Source of the DNA: Dehalococcoidia bacterium
GTDB lineage: Bacteria; Chloroflexota; Dehalococcoidia; GIF9; AB-539-J10
Assembly (NCBI GenBank): GCA_007129495.1
Contig: SKVJ01000032.1
Location: 35,445 to 99,444, forward strand
Length of the DNA stretch: 64,000 nucleotides
Reading direction: 5' to 3'
A model generated the notes under the pieces. It saw only the letters and a list, made by a program, of their open reading frames with translations, ran no database searches and had not been told where the DNA came from. The position numbers and the translations under genes were made by a program. Positions 8,626 to 16,997 of the stretch are shown piece after piece. The number at the start of each line of letters is the position of its first letter. Position 1 is the stretch's first letter.

Positions 8626-9402
8626 CTAGTCGATATCGAGGGTAAGGCTTACAGGGCAATGATCGGAACCCATGACTTCATTCAATATGGTTGCGTCCCT
8701 GACGGATTCAGCCAGGTTATCGCTCACGAAGAAGTAGTCAATACGCCAGCCGACGTTTCGTTCTCGAGATCGCGTTTTGGCGTCCCACCAGGTGTAGTGA
8801 CCCCCTGCGCTGTGAAACATACGGAACGTGTCGATGAAGCCACGGTCGACCAGTCTGTCAATCCATTCGCGTTCCTGAGGAAGGAAACCCGATACCTTGG
8901 CGTTTTCCCTTGGATGGGAAAGATCGATCTCCGTGTGTGCGGTGTTGTAATCGCCGCATACGACGATTCTCTCCCCCTGCTGTTTGAGTTCGACAATGTG
9001 ATTGAGAAAGGCCTCGTAGAAGGCCAGCTTGTAGGCCAGCCGTTCGGGGCCCATTTTTCCGTTGGGGAAATAGACGTTATAGAGCAGGAACGCCGGAAAG
9101 CGAGCGGCGAGCACTCTGCCTTCGGCATCAAAGCGCTCGACGGAGAAACCCGAATGGACCTCCAGGGGCTTCTCACGGGAGAATATTGCCACACCGCTGT
9201 ACCCTTTGCGTTCCGGATAGTTCCAATAGACGTGATAATCGTCAGGGGAGAGCAGAGCATCGTGAAGTTGTTCGGGGCGTGCCTTCGTTTCCTGTAAGCA
9301 GAGGACGTCGGGCGACGTCTCCGTGAGCCAGTCGAGGAAGCCACGTTTCTGTATGGCGCGAATGCCGTTTACGTTCCAACTTAACAATCGTCTCGTAGTC
9401 AT
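8626..9402 (-). CDS. xth: Exodeoxyribonuclease III
   Basis: 258 residues, the normal length for the EEP-fold AP endonuclease/3'-5' exonuclease that incises abasic sites in base excision repair. Motifs in order: SWNVNGIRA (Asn ligand), LCLQETKA (metal-binding Glu), YSGVAIFSREKP, VYFPNG, GDYNTAHTEIDL (catalytic Asp and Asn), WRIDYFFVS and GSDHCPVSL (catalytic Asp-His pair). All expected catalytic residues are present. The ATG at 9402 starts directly at MTTRRLLSWNVNG. It has no Shine-Dalgarno, and a full promoter ends 11 bases upstream, so the mRNA is probably almost leaderless. Lying about 1 kb from uvrA on the opposite strand, it gives the region two DNA-repair genes without an operon. Confidence 0.95.
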   Translation of the reverse strand: MTTRRLLSWNVNGIRAIQKRGFLDWLTETSPDVLCLQETKARPEQLHDALLSPDDYHVYWNYPERKGYSGVAIFSREKPLEVHSGFSVERFDAEGRVLAARFPAFLLYNVYFPNGKMGPERLAYKLAFYEAFLNHIVELKQQGERIVVCGDYNTAHTEIDLSHPRENAKVSGFLPQEREWIDRLVDRGFIDTFRMFHSAGGHYTWWDAKTRSRERNVGWRIDYFFVSDNLAESVRDATILNEVMGSDHCPVSLTLDID

Positions 9403-9413
9403 AGGGCTGACCT

Positions 9414-9442
9414 AGCGTACCAAGCCGCACTGTTTGCGGCAA
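9414..9442 (-). promoter_or_regulatory. Promoter of xth
   Basis: On the minus strand: TTGCCG (9442-9437), 17-base spacer, extended -10 TGGTACGCT with TACGCT at 9419-9414. Eleven bases separate it from the ATG. Confidence 0.5.
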
Positions 9443-9530
9443 CTTCCTTCGGCCACGCGAACATACAAGCCGGTACCCTGCCGGTACTTGCATCGTGGGT
9501 TCTCATAACGCAGAATTGCCTCTGGCCAGT

Positions 9531-10111
9531 CATCAGAGCCGCGTTGCCGATCTTGTGGTTCTCGTTGGGGCGCGGATCGGACTGGGTGATGGACGACTCT
9601 GGACACTGAGGCTCGGGAGCCCGATGTAGGATGTCAAGAAGGAGCCATTCCGGACCAGATATTCGCAAAGCCCGGGAGACTGACGACTGAAGAGATGAAA
9701 CTCGTTCGGACGCATGCGGAGCGTGGATATGAGATATTGAGAGGCGCAGGTCTCTCTGCGGCAGTAACCCAGATGGCTTTGCATCATCACGAGGCACTTG
9801 ACGGCTCACGCTATCCTCCGGGGCTTACAGCAGAAGCACTGAGCATGCAGAATCGTATGTTCATGGCCCGAGACGTGGTTGAATCATTAAGCTCATCCCG
9901 GCTGTGCCGAGCATCACTCAGCGCCAAAACGATTGTCTTAAGGCTCGTGACCGGGAGGGGCACGAAGTACGGCAACGATGTTGTCGACAGCATCGTTGAG
10001 GTTCCCAGTGATGCGGAGTTCATCCTTGAAGAACAGCTCCCCTTTTCATACAGAACGAGAAGGTCTAAGATGGACACCTTGCCGATTTCGAGGAGGGCAT
10101 CAGTATGGTAA
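9531..10111 (+). pseudogene. Decayed HD-GYP domain gene
   Basis: Remains of a c-di-GMP phosphodiesterase-type HD-GYP domain split over two frames. From 9531 one frame reads HQSRVADLVVLVGARIGL; a shift is needed near 9620 to continue as PDQIFAKPGRLTTEEMKLVR, then HAERGYEILRGAG, MALHHHEALDGSRYPPGL and RDVVESLSSSRLCRASL, ending at TAA 10109-10111. Where an intact domain has HDIGK this copy reads DVGCQEG with a Pro in place of the His, and the GYP motif reads SRYPPG instead of SGYPRG, so the metal site is destroyed. No start or ribosome site was found. The intact-looking 138-residue frame from 9695 is only the second half. Its stop overlaps the pilT start, so a functional ancestor may have been cotranscribed with pilT. 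Confidence 0.75.
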
Positions 10112-11172
10112 TGAACGTGAAGGACCTCCTTCGCATGATGGCGGAGAAGAACGCATCGGATCTCCACCTCCGGGTTCCGGCGCCACCGATGTTGCGTATT
10201 GACGGGGAGCTTGTGGCGGCTGACAGTCTCGCGAGGCTGGCTCCTGACGACGTGGAAGACATATTCCGGCAGACAACGACTGAGACTCAACGTGAACGAT
10301 TCTTCGAGGAACTTGAACTGGATTTTGCATACAGTGTGACCGGGTTAGCCCGGTTTCGCGTCAATGTCATGCTGCAACGAGGCTCCATGAGCATTGCATT
10401 TCGGCGCATCCCCTTCTCTATTCCGACTATAGCTGAATTGGACCTGCCTGATCTGTGCAAGACACTCATAATGAAACCGCGGGGACTTGTGCTTGTGACA
10501 GGTCCCACCGGCAGTGGAAAGAGCACTACTCTGGCAGCCATGATTGACTATCTCAATGAGCATATGTCACGCAACGTCATTACGATCGAGGATCCGGTCG
10601 AGTTCCTGCATCACAATAAGAAGTGCCTGATCGCACAGCGAGACCTTGGAGATGACACCAAGTCATTTGCGAATGCCCTCAAACACGCATTGCGGCACGA
10701 CCCGGATGTGATTCTCGTAGGTGAGATGCGTGACCTCGAGACAATATCAACCGCCATAACCGCGGCCGAGACAGGCCACCTGGTCCTGGGAACACTTCAT
10801 ACTGTGGATGCCGTGCAGACCGTTGACCGTATTATCGATGCGTTCCCGCCCGAGCATCAACACCAGGTTCGCCTTCAATTATCCCAGGTTATCGAAGGAG
10901 TGCTTGCACAGACCCTCGTGCCAAAGGCTACGGGTCAAGGGCGCATAGGGGTGTTCGAGATACTCGTCGCCAATGGGGCAGTGCGCAACCTTATCAGGAC
11001 TAACAAGACATTTGAACTAACGAGCGTATTGCAGTTGAGCAGCAGAGAAGGCATGCAGACTCTCAACCAGGCGCTGGCTCATCTGGTGAACACACGCGTG
11101 ATATCTGCCGAGGAGGCCGTGAGAAAGAGCAGCGACCCGGATCAGCTGCAACGCCTGATTCACGGATACTGA
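10105..11172 (+). CDS. pilT: PilT-family twitching-motility ATPase
   Basis: 355 residues, normal for PilT, the cytosolic hexameric ATPase that retracts type IV pili. An N-terminal PAS-like region (KNASDLHLRVPAPPMLRIDG) precedes the RecA-like core: Walker A GPTGSGKSTTLAAM near residue 137, Asp box ITIEDPVEFLH, Walker B DPDVILVGEMRDLET and His box TGHLVLGTLHTVDAVQT. The AIRNLIRE motif typical of PilT reads AVRNLIRTNK here. GAGGAGGG (10090-10097) sits seven bases before the ATG at 10105. The stop TGA overlaps the next ATG by one base. No pilin, pilB, pilC or pilM gene is in the window, so the rest of the pilus machinery is elsewhere. Confidence 0.93.
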   Translation: MVMNVKDLLRMMAEKNASDLHLRVPAPPMLRIDGELVAADSLARLAPDDVEDIFRQTTTETQRERFFEELELDFAYSVTGLARFRVNVMLQRGSMSIAFRRIPFSIPTIAELDLPDLCKTLIMKPRGLVLVTGPTGSGKSTTLAAMIDYLNEHMSRNVITIEDPVEFLHHNKKCLIAQRDLGDDTKSFANALKHALRHDPDVILVGEMRDLETISTAITAAETGHLVLGTLHTVDAVQTVDRIIDAFPPEHQHQVRLQLSQVIEGVLAQTLVPKATGQGRIGVFEILVANGAVRNLIRTNKTFELTSVLQLSSREGMQTLNQALAHLVNTRVISAEEAVRKSSDPDQLQRLIHGY

Positions 11173-11648
11173 TGGGGTTCGAGACAACACATCTGGAGAT
11201 AATCCTGCTTTGGACAGGCAGGACCGCGATTCTCGCGCTGGTGGCGTGCTTGCTCGGATGGCTTGGTATATCGGTGCTGGATGTGCTCACTCCTGGTATC
11301 CGGCAGCGTCAGCGAGTCGGCGAACATCCTGTCGCAGTTGGGCTGTTCGTGGGCGGATTTATGATAATGATCGGACTTGTTATACATGGAGTGGTGACAG
11401 GTCCGGTACTTGTTGGGGCTGGGTTGCTCCGAAGTGTTGTGGATCCCGTACGGCTGGGACTGATAGCGGTCAGCTTCTTCGTGAGCCTCTTTCTAGGGAT
11501 ACTGCTTCTGCACATTGTAGACAGGCTTACTCCAGGCATACGGTTTTCCTGTGTCGATGAGGATCCATTGGCTGTTGGAGTATACGTCTTCGGCTACCTG
11601 GTCTTCTTCGGGTTCATACTTAATGGTGCACTCACGATGCCTTTCTAG
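11172..11648 (+). CDS. Membrane protein with two DUF350-like repeats
   Basis: 158 residues, about four transmembrane helices, built as an internal duplication. The first copy reads LDVLTPGIRQRQRVGEHPVA followed by VGLFVGGFMIMIGLVIHG; the second reads VDRLTPGIRFSCVDEDPLA followed by VGVYVFGYLVFFGFILNG. A helix ending in D-x-LTPG, a polar loop ending in an acidic residue-Pro-hAVG, and another helix match the pattern of DUF350/UPF0719 membrane proteins, whose function is unknown. It overlaps the pilT stop by one base (TGATG), so translation is coupled. A predicted exported transglutaminase-like protein follows with a further overlap, making a three-gene unit. Confidence 0.6.
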   Translation: MGFETTHLEIILLWTGRTAILALVACLLGWLGISVLDVLTPGIRQRQRVGEHPVAVGLFVGGFMIMIGLVIHGVVTGPVLVGAGLLRSVVDPVRLGLIAVSFFVSLFLGILLLHIVDRLTPGIRFSCVDEDPLAVGVYVFGYLVFFGFILNGALTMPF

Positions 11649-12486
11649 GATTATTCGAACTCGTGTGGCTCACGTTCTGTTGTGCTGCATCGGGTTGCTA
11701 CTACTCTGTCCACTTGCCGTTCTGGCGATTCCTACGGGTAACTTCTACGAGGAAGGCGGTGAGATCTTTGATGACTGGGACATCTGCCGCACCCGCGGAT
11801 ACGGGCCGGACGGTTTCTTCAAGTACCAGGATGGTCGTTTTGAGCCCGTTATTGCCGCACAGAGTCTCGGCGCCAATGCTGATGTGGCATACATGCGTGG
11901 CGTACAGTTTGGAACGGAGTTCCCCGACCTTACCCAGCGCGCCGAGGCTATCTTCGCATACGCCCGTGACCGGGTCCGATATATGTCAGACAGTGCACAG
12001 TTTGGCTATCCCGAGTTTGCGGTCAACGCGGATGAACTCATGTTGGTGATTGGTCAGGATGGAGTTGCGTATGGAGACTGCGAGGATTATGCAGTCCTTC
12101 TGGGAGTTATGTACATCGCAGCAGGCATGCGCTCTGCGGTGGTACTTGCACCGGGGCATGCGGCAGTACTCTTGTATCTTCCGGGATATCACCGGGCGAA
12201 TCGTTCACTGACGGTCGACGGGGAGTCGGGATGGATCTGGGCTGAGGCCACCGGAGGAAACAATCCGCTGGGTTGGATGCCGCAGGAGTATATGGGTTCT
12301 GAAATCCTTGTGTACGAACTCAGAGACGAGGGAATCGTTCGTGAAGGGATTCCCGACAAACGCACCACGACGGTGAGTCGGCAGACCGGGCGCGCGTCCG
12401 CTCTACCGGCGGTTCCCCTTCCCGCAATTGTCCTGCTCCTGTGGGGCATATCTGCAGTCGGCCGCCGACGCACCTCTCGGCGTTAG
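11623..12486 (+). CDS. Exported transglutaminase-like protein with C-terminal membrane anchor
   Basis: 287 residues from the ATG at 11623. The N-terminus is a signal peptide (basic RIIRTR, then VLLCCIGLLLLCPLAVLA, cleavage probably before IP). The core is transglutaminase/protease-like: AEAIFAYARDRVRY precedes YGDCEDYAVLLGVMY with the candidate catalytic Cys, and APGHAAVLLY supplies the His. The C-terminus is a single hydrophobic helix (LPAIVLLLWGISAVG) followed by RRRTSRR, so the domain would face outward and stay anchored by its tail. The ATG lies within the end of the upstream gene, overlapping 26 bases, without a clear ribosome site; GTG at 11665 is an alternative that would shorten the signal peptide. 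The function is unknown; a cell-surface protease or peptidase role is conceivable. Confidence 0.6.
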   Translation: MVHSRCLSRIIRTRVAHVLLCCIGLLLLCPLAVLAIPTGNFYEEGGEIFDDWDICRTRGYGPDGFFKYQDGRFEPVIAAQSLGANADVAYMRGVQFGTEFPDLTQRAEAIFAYARDRVRYMSDSAQFGYPEFAVNADELMLVIGQDGVAYGDCEDYAVLLGVMYIAAGMRSAVVLAPGHAAVLLYLPGYHRANRSLTVDGESGWIWAEATGGNNPLGWMPQEYMGSEILVYELRDEGIVREGIPDKRTTTVSRQTGRASALPAVPLPAIVLLLWGISAVGRRRTSRR

Positions 12487-12557
12487 CACCTTCCACCGAT
12501 CGGACTCACATCGAAACAGGGTCAAGGGGCCTCAATCGGGGCAACGTGGTCCTTTCG

Positions 12558-12586
12558 TTGATAAAGACAGAAACGGTTGCTACAAT
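12558..12586 (+). promoter_or_regulatory. Promoter of the acyl-CoA synthetase gene
   Basis: TTGATA (12558-12563), 17-base spacer, extended -10 TGCTACAAT (12578-12586). The leader is about 64 bases and includes a good Shine-Dalgarno. Confidence 0.75.
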
Positions 12587-12656
12587 CCGTGAGGTTGTAC
12601 TCTCAAACACATTGACTATGGCCGTGCGGATGCACGGGGAAAGGAGACAGGGGAAT

Positions 12657-14591
12657 ATGACACAGATTTTGCCACCTCAGGTGATGGGCTTCATGAAGCG
12701 GGCGGAGGACGACTATGAAGGGTTCTGGGAGGATGCCGCTATAGCGGCCATGGACGACATCTACTGGTTCAAGCAATGGGACACTGTGCTTGAGTGGGAA
12801 TATCCCACGTTCCGGTGGTTCACGGGCGGCCTGACGAATATGTGCTATAGCTGTGTTGACTACAAGGTCGGCCAGGGACTTGGGATGAAGGCAGCCTTTA
12901 TCGCTGAAGACGGTGACACTGGTGTGACTCGCACGGTTACGTACCTCCAGTTACTGGAGATGGTGAAAACGCATGCGGCCGCACTTCGAGGTCTTGGAGT
13001 GCAAAAAGGCGACAGAGTAGCTATCTACATGCCAATGGGCGTTGAGGCCGCTGTCATAATGCTGGCGTGCGCGAGGATTGGTGCCATTCACATGGCTATC
13101 TTCGCGGGGTTCTCCCCGGGAGCGGTTGTCGACAGACTTGCACTGACGGGTACGCGTTACATCTTTGCTCAGGATGCAGGCACCAGGCGAGGCAAGCCCG
13201 TCCCCCTCAAGATTATGGTTGATGAGGCCATAGACCTTCTTGATGATGCATCGCTGATCAAGTCAGTTGTCGTGCTCAAGACCGGTGGAGTGGATGTCAA
13301 TATGAAGGAAGGACGTGACATCACCTGGGATGAGTTTCTTGCGAAGGGCGAGGGCCAGAGCCCGGACGTCACGCCTATGGAGTCGGATGATCCGTTGTTT
13401 GTCATGCCGACGTCGGGGACCACAGCAAAGCCTAAGGTGACTGTGCAGCGCCACGGCGGATATCAGGTATTCATCTATTCGATGGCAAAGTGGATCTACG
13501 ACTTGGAACCTGACGACGTCTGGTTCTGTACGTCCGATATCGGATGGATAGTCGGTCACAGCTACAACGTGTATGGCCCGCTCCTGGTTGGCTGTACCTC
13601 GATACTGTTCTCGGGCACACCGGACTATCCCAGGCCGGATATGTGGTGGGACCTCATCGAGCGAAACAGGGCTACAGGCCTATGGTTCTCCCCTACGGGT
13701 ATTCGTGGATTGAGGCGACTGGGAATCGAACACGCATTGAAGCACGACCTGAGTTCTGTCGAACGTGTGCTTTGTGCCGGCGAATTGCTGAATCCCGCCG
13801 CTTGGGAATGGCTTCAGAATGACGTATTCGGCGGAGCCGTTCCAGTCATCGATCACATGTGGCAGACAGAGACCGGCGGTCCGATCGTCGCCAATCCATA
13901 CGGGGTTGCGATAGCACCCATTAAACCTGGTTCCTCGACCGTTCCGGTGCCCGGCCTGATCGCTGATGTCGTTGATGCCAATGATGGCCATGTCTGCGAG
14001 CCGGGTGAGAAGGGAGTCCTCGTTATTAAGAAGCCTTTCCCGGGGCTTACTTCCACACTCTGGGAAGATGCCGAGCGCTACAAGGCAGATTACTGGGAGA
14101 CCAAGGAAGGCACAAAGGGCATGTATTACGCCGGAGACTCCGCGTCGAAAGACGAGGATGGCTACATCTGGTTTGCAGGACGTGCTGACGAGGTTATCAA
14201 GATCGCTGCCCACAGGATTGGTACGGTTGAGATAGAGAGTTCGTTGATTTCCCATCCTTCAGTAGTGGAGGCTGGAGTATCAGGTGTGCCGGATGAACTG
14301 AGAGGCGAAGTAGCGAGCGCGTTCGTCGTGCTTTCCAAGGACTATGAGCCGAGTGAGGAACTCAAGAAGGAACTCATCAGCCATGTCCGGCAGACGATGG
14401 GGCCGATCGTCGTCATTGGCGACATCCAGTTCGTCAACTCGTTGCCGAAAACAAAGAGCGGCAAGATAATGCGGAGAGTCATGCGGGCGCTTCTGACGGG
14501 TCAGGACATCGGAGACCTGTCTACGGTGGAGGAAGAAGCCTCTATCGAAGAGATCCGTGAGGCTGCCAGCAAAATAAAGGGTGACTCGTAG
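12657..14591 (+). CDS. Acetyl-CoA-synthetase-like AMP-forming acyl-CoA synthetase
   Basis: 644 residues, the size of Acs/PrpE enzymes, which activate short-chain acids to CoA thioesters via an acyl-AMP. Acs-type landmarks run through the protein: WFTGGLTNMCYSCVDYKV near residue 55, ARIGAIHMAIFAGFSPGAVVDR, SDIGWIVGHSYNVYGPLLVG, HMWQTETGGPIVANPYG, ADEVIKIAAHRIGTVEIES and PKTKSGKIMRR with the catalytic Lys. The nucleotide-binding loop is unusual: PTSGTTAKPKVTVQRHGGY, where Acs has TSGSTGKPKGV, so the Gly after KPK is Val. The acyl substrate cannot be assigned. GGAAAGGAGA (12638-12647) places the start at 12657; the frame is open further upstream but crosses the promoter. It converges on three acyl-CoA dehydrogenases, hinting at fatty or branched acid oxidation. 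Confidence 0.85.
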   Translation: MTQILPPQVMGFMKRAEDDYEGFWEDAAIAAMDDIYWFKQWDTVLEWEYPTFRWFTGGLTNMCYSCVDYKVGQGLGMKAAFIAEDGDTGVTRTVTYLQLLEMVKTHAAALRGLGVQKGDRVAIYMPMGVEAAVIMLACARIGAIHMAIFAGFSPGAVVDRLALTGTRYIFAQDAGTRRGKPVPLKIMVDEAIDLLDDASLIKSVVVLKTGGVDVNMKEGRDITWDEFLAKGEGQSPDVTPMESDDPLFVMPTSGTTAKPKVTVQRHGGYQVFIYSMAKWIYDLEPDDVWFCTSDIGWIVGHSYNVYGPLLVGCTSILFSGTPDYPRPDMWWDLIERNRATGLWFSPTGIRGLRRLGIEHALKHDLSSVERVLCAGELLNPAAWEWLQNDVFGGAVPVIDHMWQTETGGPIVANPYGVAIAPIKPGSSTVPVPGLIADVVDANDGHVCEPGEKGVLVIKKPFPGLTSTLWEDAERYKADYWETKEGTKGMYYAGDSASKDEDGYIWFAGRADEVIKIAAHRIGTVEIESSLISHPSVVEAGVSGVPDELRGEVASAFVVLSKDYEPSEELKKELISHVRQTMGPIVVIGDIQFVNSLPKTKSGKIMRRVMRALLTGQDIGDLSTVEEEASIEEIREAASKIKGDS

Positions 14592-14626
14592 AGCCACCCT
14601 TACGGATACTATCCGTATCGACCTGC

Positions 14627-14659
14627 ATAACGGGGACGCGCTTAGCGCGTCCCCGTTAT
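14627..14659. terminator. Hairpin between convergent acs-like and acyl-CoA dehydrogenase genes
   Basis: A 15-bp perfect stem (14627-14641 with 14645-14659) and a TTA loop, which is also the stop codon of the minus-strand gene. No U-tract on either strand, but it probably acts as a bidirectional terminator. Confidence 0.6.
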
Positions 14660-15784
14660 CTGTCGTGCAATGGTCCAGCGCTGCATCTCCGATGTTCCTT
14701 CGTAAATCTCGGTGATGCGTTGATCCCGGTAGAAGCGCTCGACCGGGAATTCTCGAGTGTAACCATAACCTCCGAAGATCTGAACTGCCTTGTGACAGAT
14801 CCGGTGCGCTGCCTCGCTTGCGTAGAGCTTCGCCATGGCAGCCTCTTTCAGAGGGGGTCTTCCCTGCTGCTCCGTGAGCCACGCAGCGCGATAGGTCAGT
14901 AGTCTTGCCGCGTCCAATTCAACGGCCATGTCTGCGATCATGAATTGAATTCCCTGATGCCGGGCTATTTCGACTCCAAACTGTCTGCGTTCCTTGGCGT
15001 ACGCCACGGCTGCGTCGTATGCGGCCTGTGCGATGCCGACAGCTTGTGCTGCTATGGTTACGCGGCTGGCATCGATGGCTTCGAGGGCAATGCGGAAGCC
15101 TTTGCCCTCCTCCCCGATGAGGTTGTCAGCAGGGATACGGCAGTTGTCAAAGACCAGTTCTGCTGCTGACGTGGGGTGAATGCCCATCTTATCCTCGAGC
15201 TTGCCAACCGAAAAACCGGGTGTGCCTTTGTCTACGACGAAAGCACTGAAGCCCTTATGGCCCAGTGATCTATCCCTTGTGGCAAACGTTGTGACGAACT
15301 CGGCTTCTGCTCCGCTTGTGATGAATATCTTTGTGCCGTTTAGAATGAACTCATCTCCATCCCTTGCATACCGCATGTCGAGGTTAGCGACGTCACTGCC
15401 TGCCATGGCTTCGGTGAGTGCGAAGGCGACGGTTGCGCCATCGATAACCCGTGGGATATAGCGGGACTTCTGCTCATCGCTGCCGTGCATGGTAATTGGA
15501 TTCATCGCGAGTCCCAGCGTCACGAGATACGATATGCCGAGACCTCCCGACCCCCTTGAGACTTCCTCGGCAGCTATGGTAAACGTCAACTCATCGCCTG
15601 TGCCCCCATATTGCTCCGGGAAGCCCACACTGTACAGGCCCACTTCCGCCATCTTCTTGACCATGTCATACGGAAACTCATTCGTCTCGTCCCATTTGGA
15701 CGCACAGGGCTCGATCTCGTTAGCAACGAAATCTCGTATCATCGACTGAAACATCTTGTGCTCTTCACTCAGTTCGAAGTTCAT
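14642..15784 (-). CDS. Acyl-CoA dehydrogenase (third of three tandem copies)
   Basis: 380 residues, normal for the homotetrameric FAD enzymes that introduce the alpha,beta double bond in acyl-CoA thioesters and pass electrons to ETF. Order of motifs: N-terminal helical domain (MNFELSEEHKMFQSMIRDFV), FAD/substrate loop AFALTEAMAGSDVANLD, KIFITSGAEAEF, ERRQFGVEIARHQGIQFMIAD, and C-terminal FGGYGYTREFPVERFYRDQR. The catalytic base is the Glu in IYEGTSEMQRW, the position used by short- and medium-chain enzymes. It is the last gene of the array and its stop codon lies in the loop of the shared hairpin. The ATG at 15784 has a GGGAG site about 14 bases upstream, rather distant. Substrate cannot be assigned. 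Confidence 0.93.
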   Translation of the reverse strand: MNFELSEEHKMFQSMIRDFVANEIEPCASKWDETNEFPYDMVKKMAEVGLYSVGFPEQYGGTGDELTFTIAAEEVSRGSGGLGISYLVTLGLAMNPITMHGSDEQKSRYIPRVIDGATVAFALTEAMAGSDVANLDMRYARDGDEFILNGTKIFITSGAEAEFVTTFATRDRSLGHKGFSAFVVDKGTPGFSVGKLEDKMGIHPTSAAELVFDNCRIPADNLIGEEGKGFRIALEAIDASRVTIAAQAVGIAQAAYDAAVAYAKERRQFGVEIARHQGIQFMIADMAVELDAARLLTYRAAWLTEQQGRPPLKEAAMAKLYASEAAHRICHKAVQIFGGYGYTREFPVERFYRDQRITEIYEGTSEMQRWTIARQITGTR

Positions 15785-15818
15785 TGCTTGAGTATTCTCC
15801 CTTCTTACCTTGGTCCTT

Positions 15819-16961
15819 TCATTTCAGCGCCGTAATCTGCCGTGCAATGGTCCAGCGCTGCATCTCAGAAGTGCCCTCATAGATCTCCGTGATACGCTGG
15901 TCACGATACAGCCTCTCGATTGCGAACTCTCTCGTGTAACCGTATCCTCCGTGTATCTGTAATGCTTTGTGGCAGATGCGGTGAGCCGCTTCAGAGGCGA
16001 ACAGTTTCGCCATGGCGGGCTCTTTCGCCGACGCCTTTCCGGTCGTCTGAATCTGCCATGCGGCTCTGTACGTGAGCAATCGCGCCGCATCGAGGTCGAC
16101 TGCCATATCTGCGATCATGAACTGGATGCCCTGGTGCCGTGCTATCTCGACACCGAATTGCTTGCGTTCTTTGGCATACGAGACAGCCGCATCGTATGCC
16201 GCCTGCGCGATGCCTACTGCCTGCGCAGCGACGCAGACGCGACACGTGTCGATGGCTTCGAGGGCGATCGAGAAGCCCTGACTTTCCTGGCCGATAAGGT
16301 TCCCTGCGGGAACACGGCAGTTGTCGAACACCAGCTCTGCGGCTGATGCAGGGTGCATGCCCATCTTACGTTCGGTCTTACCAATGGAGAAGCCGGGGAA
16401 GCCCTTCTCGATTATGAATGCGCTTATACCCTTGTAACCGAGCGACTTGTCTCTGGTCGCGAATGTGACCAGGAAATCTGCCTCAGGTCCGTTTGTGATA
16501 AATATCTTGGTCCCATTCAGTACGAAATCGTCGCCGTCACGTTCATAGCGCGTGTCGAGGCTCGCAACGTCGCTGCCAGCCATTGCCTCAGTGAGGCCAA
16601 AGGCGACGTTCGCTCCCTGAATCACCCACGGTATATAGCGTTCTTTCTGCTGCTTATTGCCGTGCTTGACTATCGAGTTCATCGCCAGGCTCATAGTCGT
16701 AACGTAAGAAGCTCCCAGTCCGGCGCAACCCCGCGAAATCTCCTCGACTGCAAGGACGAACGTTATATCGTCGCCTGAGCCACCATATTCCTCCGGCATG
16801 TGGAGACCATACAGCCCGACCTCCGCCATCTTCTTCACTACATCGTGGGGGAACTCCTCTGATTCATCCCAGCGGGCTGCATTCGGGGCTATCTCGTTCT
16901 CTACAAAATCCCGAACCATGGCCTGAAACATCTTCTGCTCTTCGTTCAGTTCGAAATCCAT
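15819..16961 (-). CDS. Acyl-CoA dehydrogenase (second of three tandem copies)
   Basis: 380 residues, closely similar throughout to its two neighbours but with many substitutions, so an old duplication rather than an assembly repeat. Motifs: MDFELNEEQKMFQAMVRDFV, AFGLTEAMAGSDVASLD, KIFITNGPEADF, ERKQFGVEIARHQGIQFMIA, HGGYGYTREFAIERLYRDQR and IYEGTSEMQRW with the catalytic Glu. One difference in the active-site region is FGLTEAM where the neighbours read FALTEAM. The start is preceded by GTGAGGTGAT directly before the ATG. The gap to the next gene is 34 bases, so the three are one transcription unit. The paralogues probably differ in acyl-chain preference, an inference from their divergence only. 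Confidence 0.93.
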   Translation of the reverse strand: MDFELNEEQKMFQAMVRDFVENEIAPNAARWDESEEFPHDVVKKMAEVGLYGLHMPEEYGGSGDDITFVLAVEEISRGCAGLGASYVTTMSLAMNSIVKHGNKQQKERYIPWVIQGANVAFGLTEAMAGSDVASLDTRYERDGDDFVLNGTKIFITNGPEADFLVTFATRDKSLGYKGISAFIIEKGFPGFSIGKTERKMGMHPASAAELVFDNCRVPAGNLIGQESQGFSIALEAIDTCRVCVAAQAVGIAQAAYDAAVSYAKERKQFGVEIARHQGIQFMIADMAVDLDAARLLTYRAAWQIQTTGKASAKEPAMAKLFASEAAHRICHKALQIHGGYGYTREFAIERLYRDQRITEIYEGTSEMQRWTIARQITALK

Positions 16962-16997
16962 ATCACCTCACTCTTCCAAAGAATCCGGCTGGAGGTA

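Noticed and set aside
8560..9297. 245-codon open frame on the plus strand
   Set aside because: Antisense to xth, which has all catalytic motifs. The frame has no ribosome site and no family resemblance.
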